DNA of 17,426 bases from Actinomortierella ambigua. Its lineage: Eukaryota; Mortierellomycota; Mortierellomycetes; Mortierellales; Mortierellaceae. The stretch is taken from positions 1-17,426 of the forward strand of contig JAAAJB010000683.1 in the NCBI GenBank assembly GCA_016098155.1. Direction: 5' to 3'. This document shows positions 1-8,900 of the stretch, piece by piece. A program made the position numbers and the translations under genes. Every line of letters begins with the position of its first letter. Positions within the stretch are counted from its first letter, which is position 1. The notes beneath the pieces are model-generated. The model saw nothing but the letters and a program-made list of their open reading frames with translations, ran no database searches and had not been told where the DNA came from.

Positions 1-1547
1 ATTGTTCTCTGGTAGGAGACAATACGCGTTTGAAACGCACTGGTGCCTCTCGGGGGCGCTTGGGGTGGGCACGGCTTGAGCGGAGACACACCCCGCCTGG
101 CACCTCCCCACTAACGGGTCTAGCCTTCTGTCTCTTCAGGGATGAGGAAGAACAGTGGCCTAGCTTGTTGTTCAACTGGAGCTGGTCCTTTTCACAGAGC
201 CTGGGGTCTCCCATGTTACCAAGAGGGGGGGGGAAGGCAGGCCTGACTCTTCTCTAATATCCCAAATGTCGACTTTTTGCTTGGTTCTCCCCTTCTGCTA
301 CGAAGTTGTCGAATGTTATTATGGATGTCTTATGTGGAGGCTTCTTCGTAGCTTGCACTTGTTGCACACCAGGCAGGTGTGGGATGCAACTGTACACTAC
401 CTCCTCGCGGTGCATCCTGGGGAGGGTTGCATAGAGAGTATGCGACCCTTGCAGAATGTGTTCATATTTAACCGGCTCACCTCTTGCTCGCTTCTCTCCA
501 AAGGTAAATGGGTATTTTGCGCTTGGGATGAAGGGATAGTGAACGCTTGCAAGAGCGTGCGTAGGTTCGTGGACAATGTGTGCCTATGCCGTCTCTATCT
601 GGAGGTAAGGTGAGAGTGCCTTCCTCGAGTAAATGATACACTTGCACCCCTACCTGATCGCCAGGTCAAGCGGTCGCCTGGGGAGCTTTCTTGCTGGCTG
701 TCTCGGGGTTGGACTACCCGAGGGGGCCAATGTTCTAGGATAGGGGGTATCAGCTCAGAGCCATTCTCTTTTCTTGAAATAAACACTTGATACTTCTGAT
801 GCGAAAGTGCTTTCTCATCCGTAACCCGATAAATACTCTTGCCTGCGCCGTTGATGCTCTTTACCGTAGGAGATGGAAGCGTAGAAGAAGAAGGCAGCGC
901 ACCGAAAGATTACGGCGGTTTGGGTCCGCATCTTCCTCTTTCTATAACGATTATTTTTTGTCATCTTGGAGCCGAGAAGGACTGATGGAAGCAAGTCGCC
1001 CCCCCTCCCCTTGATCTCGACGATGGGTGTGTTGAGAACACGCTGCATCGATTTCATCTGCTGCCATGTCCGTAGTATTTTTGTATCGCCTTTATTTTTT
1101 AATCCAATCAACGTGAATCGTGTTCATGTCCTCATCTGCCCTGCTGTGCTGCAGGCGCACCCTCACGGCCAAGTCCTGAACAGGAGAGTGTGGCCTTGCT
1201 TGACGACGAGACACTCATGTGAACGATCCGTGGAAGCCCCTGGCGGAGGCATTTTTTATAACATACAAAATCAAGACAGTGGGTAGTCTCCAGCATGCGT
1301 GAGCAACGCCAGTGACAAGCTACGAAGAGATAAATGGCGAGTAGGGCCTGTTCCTTGTATGCTAGAGCTTGACGACACGACTTGTGGTACCACACCCTTC
1401 TCACTTGTATGCTTGGTGGGCGGTGCTGTTGGTACCACCTTCTCACACTCTCCTGCAGCATCTTCCCCTTTCCATCGCTTTCCATTGTTGCATCATTTTC
1501 CCAATCGCCAGAATCCTCATTTTGCTCACTCCGTCTGACACGAGAAG
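1..1547. other. Upstream region with no supported gene
   Basis: No open frame here shows a recognisable domain or convincing coding character. Open frames of up to about 115 codons exist on both strands but have unconvincing composition. Several small inverted repeats are present: arms GCGTTT/AAACGC at 26-38, CTCGGG/CCCGAG at 702-722, and the hairpins listed separately at 361-449. An AATAAA lies at about 778-783 and could be the 3' end of a + strand transcript. No tRNA, rRNA or snRNA signature was seen. The right part (about 1100-1547) is probably the promoter and 5' UTR of the kinase gene. Confidence 0.5.
361..449. other. Two adjacent inverted repeats (hairpins)
   Basis: The first hairpin is at 361-390: outer arms GTTGC/GCAAC and inner arms ACACC/GGTGT, with a five-base bulge and loop AGGCA. 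The second is at 423-449: 11-base arms AGGGTTGCATA and TATGCGACCCT, which pair with a single G-T wobble around loop GAGAG. The pairing is seen directly. Any function, such as a structured RNA, is unknown, and short hairpins also occur by chance. Confidence 0.35.
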
Positions 1548-4003
1548 ATGGTACGTGGAAGGTCTTTTTAATGAGAGCACAGCTTGGAGCCGAGGGTAAA
1601 AGTGTTGACAGACAGGTCTGTTTGTTGTTCTCTTCTTTTTTTCCTCTCTCTCTCCCTCTCTCCCTCTCTCCCTCTCTCCCTCTCTCTTGCGCTCTCTCTT
1701 TTTTTCAGTCGCAGACTTCAATCCGAAAGCTTATTGGTACTGGTCGGTATGGCCAAGTCTACCGCATATCTACGGGAAAACGAACAGTCGCCGCCAAGAA
1801 GTTCAAAATCTCTCAAGCCGAAGCTACGGCGAACGGTTCGATTCAACAGGAGATCGATGTGCTTCGAAAACTTCGAGACCGTCATCTCATTTCCTTGTTT
1901 GGTGTCACTTTCGACGACGACCAGCTTCTGCTTCTTATGGAGTATGCTGAGGGAGGCAGTCTCCAGACGGTCATGAAGGAGCGTGTGCTAACCTGGCCAG
2001 CCAAGGAGCGAATCGCACAGGACATTGTCCGTGGATTGGCTTACATCCATGGCAAGGGAGTCCTCCACCGAGATCTCAAGAGCGCGAACGTGGTCATAAC
2101 CAATCACATGGAGGCCAAGCTGGTCGACTTTGGCCTGGAGACGCTCAAGGCCAAATCGGCCTCTAAATCTGTCGGCGGTGACAATGGCACGGTGCGCTGG
2201 ATGGCACCGGAGCTGTTCGCCGAGTCACCCCAGTACTCGACCAAATCAGACATCTATGCCTTCGGGGTGGTCATGTGGGAGATGGCTACGGATGGCGCTG
2301 TGCCGTTTCATCGCCATTCTGACAACTGGATGGTGAAGATGCTTGTCAAGAGAGGAGAGCGCGAGGACTTGCCCGACAACACTCCACCGATGTATCGTCA
2401 CTTAGTCCAGCAGTGCTGGCAGCATGACCCGTCGATGCGCCCCGAGGCCCGCGCGATGATCACCAATGACAGTGACAGCTACAACGACGACAGCGATACC
2501 GTGGTGCCTGCGGGTGAAGCAGATTGGTTAGAGACCGACAGCAACACCAATACCAACACCAACAGCATCAGTAACAGCATCAGTATCGACAACACTATGA
2601 CTAGCAAACAGAAGAGGAACAAGGAGTACTGGAAAAACCTCAGGAAATTGGCCAAAAACAAAAAAAAGAGGGATAAGAGCAACAACACCCATAATAGCAA
2701 CAACGGCCTCGCCGGCAACGACATCCTTACCGGCAGCGGCTTCACCAGCAACGACTTTACCAGCAATGACCTCCTCAGTGGCATTGGTCACATTAACAGC
2801 TGCAGCCGTACCAATAGCAACGACCTCCTCACCGGCAACGACTTCCTCACCGGGAATGACCTCCTCACCGGGAACGACCTCCTCACCAGGAACGACCTCC
2901 TCACCAGGAACGACCTCCTAACCGGGAGCGATCTCCTCACCGGGAACGATCTCCTCACCGGGAACGACCTCCTCACCGACAGCGACTTGCTGAGCAGCAA
3001 TGGCCACTTTAACGGCATCGATCGTGCCACTGGCAACAACGCTCTCAGCGATAACGGCCTACCCAACGGCATTGACCTCCTTAGTGACAGCAACCAATGC
3101 AACGGCAACAGCGACCTCGGCAACAACGATCTCTGCAGCAGCAATGGCAATAGCCATAGCAACGACAGACTTTCCCGAATTTTGGCCAAAGCCAAGGAAG
3201 GAGATGTCCAGGCGCAGGTGATATTGGCTGCCAAGTATGAGAAAGGGGATAGTGGCGTCCCCCAGAACTACCTAGATGCCTATTTTTGGTATCTTCGTGC
3301 GGCATCGCGCACATCAGCAGAGGCCGAGTTCAAGGTCGGAGAGCTCCTGTACGCTGGTCGCGGCGCGCCCAAGAACGTCGTGGCGGCGCTTCTCTGGCTA
3401 CGGCATGCGGCGGCGCAGGGCCACGCTGGAGCACAACACTACCTTGGGTTCTTGCACCAGAGCGGCGAGATCGGGGTCCATCCGAATGAGGACGCGGTCT
3501 CGTGGTACCGCAAGGCTGCGGACCAGGACTACGCGATGGCGCAGAACAATCTTGGACTGTTGTTCTTTTATGGCCACGGAATAGAGCAAGACTACGGTGA
3601 GGCCCTCCTTTGGTTTCGCAAGGCGATCAAACATGGGAGCGTGTCTGCCCAGAATAATCTCGGCTACATGTATCTGCATGGCAAGGGCGTCGATCAGGAC
3701 GTTCCTGAGGCCGAGTTTTGGTACCAGAGATCGGCGGCCCGTGGAGATGCCGGAGCTCAGATTAACCTGGGTGTCATGTTGGCCAGCGGTTTGGGGGTCC
3801 AGCAAGACTATGAAGGTGCTCTGAAGTGGTTCCACAAAGCAGCGGCACAGGGGTTTGCTGTGGCTGAGTACAACCTTGGGTGGATGTATGAATACGTTCG
3901 TCGAGACATCCAGCAGGCTCTCCAATGGTATAACAAGGCGGCCGATCAAGGCGACATGCACGCAAAGGCAAGACTCGAAGAGCTCGGCCAGTCCTCGGCC
4001 TAG
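1548..4003 (+). CDS. TKL-like protein kinase fused to Sel1 repeats
   Basis: Probable cytosolic Ser/Thr kinase that phosphorylates proteins and uses its Sel1 tail as a protein-binding scaffold. Model: ATG at 1548-1550, intron 1551-1708, exon 1709-4003, giving 765 residues. The kinase domain covers about 6-260: glycine loop GTGRYG (11-16), VAAK Lys31, alphaC Glu49, HRDLKSAN with catalytic Asp123, DFG Asp141 and APE at 167-169. All key residues are present, so it is probably active. The HRDLKSAN and GTVRWMAPE motifs suggest the TKL group. Next comes an Asn/Ser-rich disordered linker (about 265-490) containing ten NDLLTG-like hexapeptides at 372-431. Seven Sel1 units follow (about 500-750), recognisable by AQNNLG...G.GV.QD..EA..W...AA..G. 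The 5' end is uncertain: the open frame continues upstream of 1709, and a second model (ATG at 1571, weak donor GTCTGT at 1616) adds 15 residues. Identity as kinase plus Sel1 is secure; substrate and pathway are unknown. Confidence 0.85.
1551..1708 (+). other. Probable intron at 5' end of kinase gene
   Basis: The donor GTACGT directly follows ATG (1548-1550). The acceptor is TTTTTTTCAG ending at 1708, preceded by a very long CT tract. Translation in phase from 1709 gives the kinase N-terminus (SQTSIRKLIGTG). The acceptor is strong; the donor is less certain. GTAAAA at 1596 gives the wrong phase. GTCTGT at 1616 is in phase but a poor donor. Confidence 0.5.
1628..1705 (+). repeat. CT-rich polypyrimidine microsatellite
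   Basis: About 78 bases are almost pure pyrimidine, mostly TCTCTCCC-type repeats broken only by G at 1689 and 1691, and running into the CAG acceptor. It is an unusually long polypyrimidine tract for a fungal intron and probably length-variable. Confidence 0.85.
2819..2998 (+). repeat. 18-bp minisatellite encoding NDLLTG hexapeptides
   Basis: Ten tandem 18-bp units close to AACGACCTCCTCACCGGG encode N-D-L-L-T-G with small changes (F for L, R for G, S for N). Degenerate copies flank it on both sides, from about 2700 and on to about 3080. The unit length is a multiple of three, so gain or loss of copies keeps the frame. It lies in the linker between kinase and Sel1 domains. Confidence 0.9.
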
Positions 4004-4454
4004 AGCTATTTTGTTGGTAGATTCAAAGTGTTGACGATAAAAAAAAAGATAGGAAATAGGGGCGTTTCTACCGCACGCAATAAGAATAAGAATAAAAATA
4101 AAATAAATGAAACCGCCCATCTCCACGGTTTTACCTTTGGACAATTGTAGTGAAGTGGTAGTAACTTGATACCCACACAGCCATATACCACAGGCGATTG
4201 TGCACGCCATATTCAGAGCACCATGGACATAGTTTTCCAAGCAATTCCATGAATGTTGGATAGAAACTGAGCATCGTCGCTTCAAGTTATTTCATACTCC
4301 ACGACAAATAGGATGTGGGTACATGAGGTACCATGACGATCTATCTGCGTGACGCGCCTTGTCCCCCTTTCAAGCGAGGGGTCGCTCTCCACCCTTATTT
4401 CTCGGCTCCCTCATTTTGTTCAACCCCTTCTACTACTGCATCAACTACCAAACC
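4004..4454. other. Intergenic region, kinase 3' UTR and next promoter
   Basis: This stretch holds the probable poly(A) signals of the kinase gene at 4091-4107. The remainder, to the ATG at 4455, probably contains the promoter and 5' UTR of the next + strand gene. The frame of that gene is open upstream of 4455 but has no ATG there, so no extra coding is claimed. No other feature was seen. Confidence 0.5.
4091..4107 (+). terminator. Overlapping AATAAA poly(A) signals
   Basis: Three AATAAA hexamers occur at 4091-4096, 4097-4102 and 4102-4107, about 90-105 bases after the kinase stop codon, in an A-rich stretch. They probably direct 3' end cleavage of the kinase transcript. Confidence 0.55.
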
Positions 4455-5579
4455 ATGGACTCTCAACTTCAGGCCCATGTCCGCGGGGCTGTCCAAGAGC
4501 ATGCGACCGAGCATGCCTCTACCTCGCATCAGCATCATGTAGCCCAGCCTAGTGACAGCCAGATCGGCCTCTCGACATTCTCGGAATCCACCACATTAAC
4601 GGCCTCTGCCACCATTGCGTCGTCTTCCATCCCAAAGTCCACTCGTGACGACGACGTCCTCGGCATCGATGGCGACGTGCACCACCACCAACACCACCAT
4701 GACCACCACCATTCCCAAGCACAGAACGAAAAGACTACGACCAAGACACGGGACCCGCGTGACGTCTTGGCCCGCCGACTGGCCCGCGCTACCCGTCGAG
4801 GCTGGGACGACGGGGATTACGACGACGAGGACGACGACGAGGACGATGATGATGATGATGACGAGGACGACGACGAAAAGAACGCGCGCCGGAGGCACGA
4901 TGATCGACGCCGTGGTCGTGGTGGTCGTCGTCGCCGTCGCCACCTCCCGACGGCGAACGAGCTCCTCCACAGAGCACCCGCGATCCCCGACATGCGTTTC
5001 GACCACAACTACAACAAGGCCCTCGACCACCTCTACGAGGTCCACGCCCACGAGCTCCAAGTGGCCCGCGCCCGTCTCGCGACCGCGCTCGCCATCGACC
5101 AATCCGGCGAGGGTGATGACGAATCATCTTCGTCTCATCCTCCTTCCCAACCCGCAAAACTCTCCTCGGCCGCTCTTGCCCGTCTCACCCCGGACCAACA
5201 ACGCCAATATGCCGAGGACCTCCAGAGATACCGCGACTACCAGGACCACCAACGCCGTCTCCGCCGCGAGACCACCGTCGCCAGCCTGCCCGCGCGCATC
5301 GCCGTGATGACCGTCCGTGACATCATCATCATGCCCTTTGTCCACGGCTTCTTCTGGGGGATCGGCACCGTTGTCCTGGGCATTGTCGCCAAGCGTGGGT
5401 TGGCCCATTACTTTGTCCAGGCCTGGCGTCGGTGTTTCCCGCCATCGTCCAAAGATCATCCTTCTCCATTGCCCGTCATCCGAGGCGAGCCTGCAAGGAT
5501 CCGTCGCCCGGGGAGTGTCGGACTTGGCTTGGGGATCGGAGGAGGGGGTGGAAGCCCACCTTCGGCCGCTTACCTTTAG
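4455..5579 (+). CDS. Charge-block membrane protein, possibly Mim1/TOM13-like
   Basis: A single-exon frame of 374 residues. The start is ATG at 4455 in good context (AACCATGG); no ATG occurs earlier in the frame. The N-terminus is Ser/Thr-rich, then a His-rich run (about 75-90), an Asp/Glu block (about 117-141) and directly after it an Arg-rich block with few other residues. A predicted alpha-helical region with LTPDQQRQYAEDLQRYRDY follows. One hydrophobic segment lies near 288-316 and contains MPFVHGFFWGIG, with a GxxxG motif (GFFWG), followed by a basic stretch and a Gly/Pro-rich tail. The PF-x-x-G-x-x-x-G-x-G pattern resembles the membrane core of Mim1/TOM13 (LPFLNGMMLGFGE in yeast), the mitochondrial outer-membrane insertase subunit. 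It is much longer than yeast Mim1, so this is a tentative assignment. The gene itself is well supported; alternatively it is a lineage-specific single-pass membrane protein. Confidence 0.7.
   Translation: MDSQLQAHVRGAVQEHATEHASTSHQHHVAQPSDSQIGLSTFSESTTLTASATIASSSIPKSTRDDDVLGIDGDVHHHQHHHDHHHSQAQNEKTTTKTRDPRDVLARRLARATRRGWDDGDYDDEDDDEDDDDDDDEDDDEKNARRRHDDRRRGRGGRRRRRHLPTANELLHRAPAIPDMRFDHNYNKALDHLYEVHAHELQVARARLATALAIDQSGEGDDESSSSHPPSQPAKLSSAALARLTPDQQRQYAEDLQRYRDYQDHQRRLRRETTVASLPARIAVMTVRDIIIMPFVHGFFWGIGTVVLGIVAKRGLAHYFVQAWRRCFPPSSKDHPSPLPVIRGEPARIRRPGSVGLGLGIGGGGGSPPSAAYL
4802..4880 (+). repeat. GAC/GAT/GAG repeat encoding an acidic tract
   Basis: A run of GAC, GAT and GAG codons encodes nearly uninterrupted Asp/Glu (about residues 117-141 of the membrane protein). 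It is immediately followed by CGC/CGT-rich codons for an Arg block up to about 4942. The trinucleotide repeat may be length-variable without breaking the frame. Confidence 0.8.
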
Positions 5580-5941
5580 ATGAGTGTACATTAGGGGTGA
5601 GGAAAGGAAAAAAAAAAGAGGTGGGAGAGATCTCGGTATCTGTTATTTCTTCTCTTTCTTTTTTTGTTGTCATATAGAAAAAAAGTTCTTTGTTCATAAA
5701 AGAGTATCCTCCACTCAACATGTTAAAACAACAACATAGTAGCATTGGATAATAGAATGAGGAAAAAAAAGGTGATGGTATTGTACAATTGGTAAACGAC
5801 GATTTGTCCTTTCTCTGTATCTTTTGAATCTAATGAATGGGATGCGTGATGAAATAGTGGTAATGGTGGGCGAAAAGTGATGTTGGGTGATTGGATATTG
5901 TGTGCGTATGGGTGTGTGATGTGTGGGCGGTTTTTTTCTCT
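5580..5941. other. Convergent intergenic region (shared 3' UTRs)
   Basis: This 362-base AT-rich stretch lies between the stop of the + strand membrane-protein gene and the stop of the - strand PPR gene. It contains short A and T runs and a CATAAA variant at about 5695 that could serve as a + strand poly(A) signal. No canonical AATAAA was seen for the - strand gene. No other feature was seen. Confidence 0.55.
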
Positions 5942-8900
5942 CTATTGATATTGATCAGCATCGGCGGAACGCGAGTACCGCTGGTTGCTGTTCTTGGGCT
6001 GGCCATCATAATCGCGGAGATACGACGACACGCCCCTCCAAGGCCGGAATCCTTGCCACTTCTTCTCAGTCGTCGCCTTGGATTCCTGTGGTGCAGGACG
6101 AGCATAGGAGGCCTCTCCAGTTTGCGACACCAGATAACCTTCACACACAGCCCGGAGCACTTCGGGGTACTGTGTGCGAATGGCCTCCCAGAGCATGTTG
6201 CGCTGACCCAGTTCAAACTCTTCAAACGGATGCGGGTATGTGCCCAACTTTTTGTCTAGCATCGTCTCCAACGTGTGCAATGATTCTTGTTCTGCTGTTG
6301 CCGCTGATTTGGCCGAGGTCGAGGATGATGGTACAGCAGAAGAAGAGGAAGCCCCTCCTATCGCGCCTTGCCTCAACGACTCTTTGATATAGTTCAACGA
6401 GCTGGTGTTATAGTCCACCATGCCTTCCAACAACTGGTCGAGGGCGTCCGCCAGCGCTGCAAAGGTCCTTGGTCGAGGAAAGTTGAGCGTTTTAAGCATG
6501 TTTGGGTCATCTGCGGCCGCGTTTCGACCGGTGCCACGTGCAGCAGTCGATCCGTGTCTAGTACGGTTGTCGCCATTGTCATCATCGCCCTTCTCCGATC
6601 CATGGCTGCCACTGGTGCCGGCGTCGTCTGAGATACCCCAATGGCCACGCAACAACTCACGCTTCATAACCTGACATGCTTGCAAGAGACGACCGTTTCG
6701 GGCCAGGGCGATACAATAGTCATTCCAATTGGTCGAGTCCAACTCGGCCCCCTCCGCCTCCAGCCCACGCCAAATCTCCATCGCCTCATGGATCCGGCCC
6801 GAGTACGACAGCGAGTCGACGACAATCGAGATTGGGTGCTGCATCACCCGTCGGAGTCGATATGGCTTTGTCGACCGCTGGTCATGCTTGCTCTCGGTTT
6901 CTTGTTCGATCGTGTTGCTGTCGTTGTTCAACTCGTGAGATGACCGCGACGACCAGCGAGGACCGCTGCCACCACCATAGCGACGACGACTGCGCAACTG
7001 GCTCGTGTACTGTTCATTCAGCTTCTCCCAGATCTGCACCACCCGGTCGACCATACCCGCACGGCGATAGCTGTCCATCAACATTGTAAACATGATCGTG
7101 TTTGGCTGCAGATGACGCGCCTTCATCTCCCGGAACAGCTCCTCCGACGCCAGCACGTTCCCTTCCTTTGCATACGCGTCCAGCAATGGTGGGTACAGCG
7201 CCAGCATCGTTGCCTTGAAATACGCCTTCAACGGCTGTCCCTCTGTGCCCGTTTGCGTAAACTGACCCTGTGCAGCTCGTCCGAGCACCCGGTCATCAAA
7301 CTCGTCGTCCTCGGCATCTTCTTCATCCCCTTCTTCTTCGTAGCGGTCAAGCGGGTCGGCGTGGAGGCTGCCACGAGAGGCAGCGGCGGACATTGTTTTT
7401 GTTGTCGTGGCGCTACCGAACACTTCGCGATCGCCTACGCTGCTACCCAGTCGACCGGCCTTTGAATACTCCTCGTCGTCTTCGTCGCTTGGGCCACCCA
7501 GGGTATCCATCGCCGCTGCAAGGGCCTGATGCTCATCGCCAAGCTCGACCAGTTCGCGCGCATGGACGAGGCGATTGATCAAGGCACGGGCAGCCTTGGT
7601 GTCCTTGCGCTTGACGTCGGCCTGGACCAAGGTCGCATAGGTCAAGTAGTTGGGCACCTGGCCCGATCGGACCATATGATGGTACAACTTGAAGGCCTCG
7701 TCCCGTTTGCCCTGCTGCAGGTATCCCCGCATCATGATCGTCTGTGCCAACACGTTCTGGCCAAAGCCATCTTCCTCCATGTTGGCATACAACCGCCGCG
7801 CGGCCGTCAGGTCGCCGTCTTGCACCAGACCCAGCAACAGATTCGTGTACACAAAACTGTTGGGCTTCAGTCCTTCAGATCGCATCACGTCGTAGATCGA
7901 CAACATCTGCGTCAGGTCGCCATACCGCGCATACGCATTTAGCAACGTGCCGAAAATCACCAGGTTGGGCTTGATTCCGACCTGGATCATCTCGCGGTAC
8001 ACGCCATGCGCCGCCATCATGTCCTCGGCCGTACAGTACAGGTGGATCATCGATGCATACACATACACGTTCGGCTGCACCCCCAAAACATGCACCATCT
8101 CGTCCCAAAGGGCCTCACCACCTTCGACCTCACCACGATCGGCAAACAAACTGAGCAAGGTCGAAAACGTCTTTTCGTTGGGCCGCAAATGCCCATCCCG
8201 CGTGCGCCACCATCGGTAAACACGGAACGCGCCGTCCAGGTCTCCGTGAAGTCGGAACGTTCGCAACAACATGTTGTAGTTGGCCACACTGGGCTCGATC
8301 CCTTCCTGCCGCGTCATCTGCTCAAAGACCTCGAGCGACCATTCCGGGTCCGTGACCGTTGCTTGCAGCAGCGCATTGAGCGTGTACGCATTCGACGCCA
8401 CTCCGCTTGCATTCATTTGCTCCGCCAACTGCTTGGTCATCTCATAATCGCCCATCCGCCCCACGGCCTCAAGCATCGGGCCAAACGTGGCTGCCGTCGG
8501 CGTCAACCCCGCGGCCAAGATCTCCTGATAGGCCTTTTGAGCCTCGCGTAGATTGCCACTCTTGGCGTACACGTCAATCAGGGCGGAGTAAATGGCAATG
8601 GTGGGCTCGATCCCCTGATGTTTCATGCGCTCCACCAGAATATCCATGTAATCGGACCGACCCGCCAATCCGAACCGATGGATCGCCGTCGTGTACATCC
8701 CGACACTGAACTTGGTTCCAAGCTTTGCGGCCAACATGACCATCGACCCATACGCTTCGTCATAGAGCCCTCGATCCAACATGAACGTCAGTACATACTC
8801 TTGCACAGGCACATGCAAAGGTGCTGTTGCATGCTCAGCGGAGGAGGTGCTACACTCGGTCTTGAGCCAATCGCTCAACGTCCGACCCAGACGCTCAGCA

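Noticed and set aside
1596..1708. Intron using donor GTAAAA at 1596
   Set aside because: The intron would be 113 nt and would put the upstream frame out of phase with the kinase; the phase-compatible upstream frame has stops.
2819..2998. Tandem repeat considered as a CRISPR array
   Set aside because: The units are contiguous without spacers, keep a protein frame, and lie in a fungal coding exon.
3398..4285. 295-codon minus-strand open frame opposite the Sel1 repeats
   Set aside because: It is antisense to strongly supported Sel1 coding, has no domain, and is explained by codon bias of the real gene.
4359..4454. N-terminal extension of the charge-block membrane protein
   Set aside because: The frame is open but begins with TTG and has no ATG before 4455, which has a good start context.
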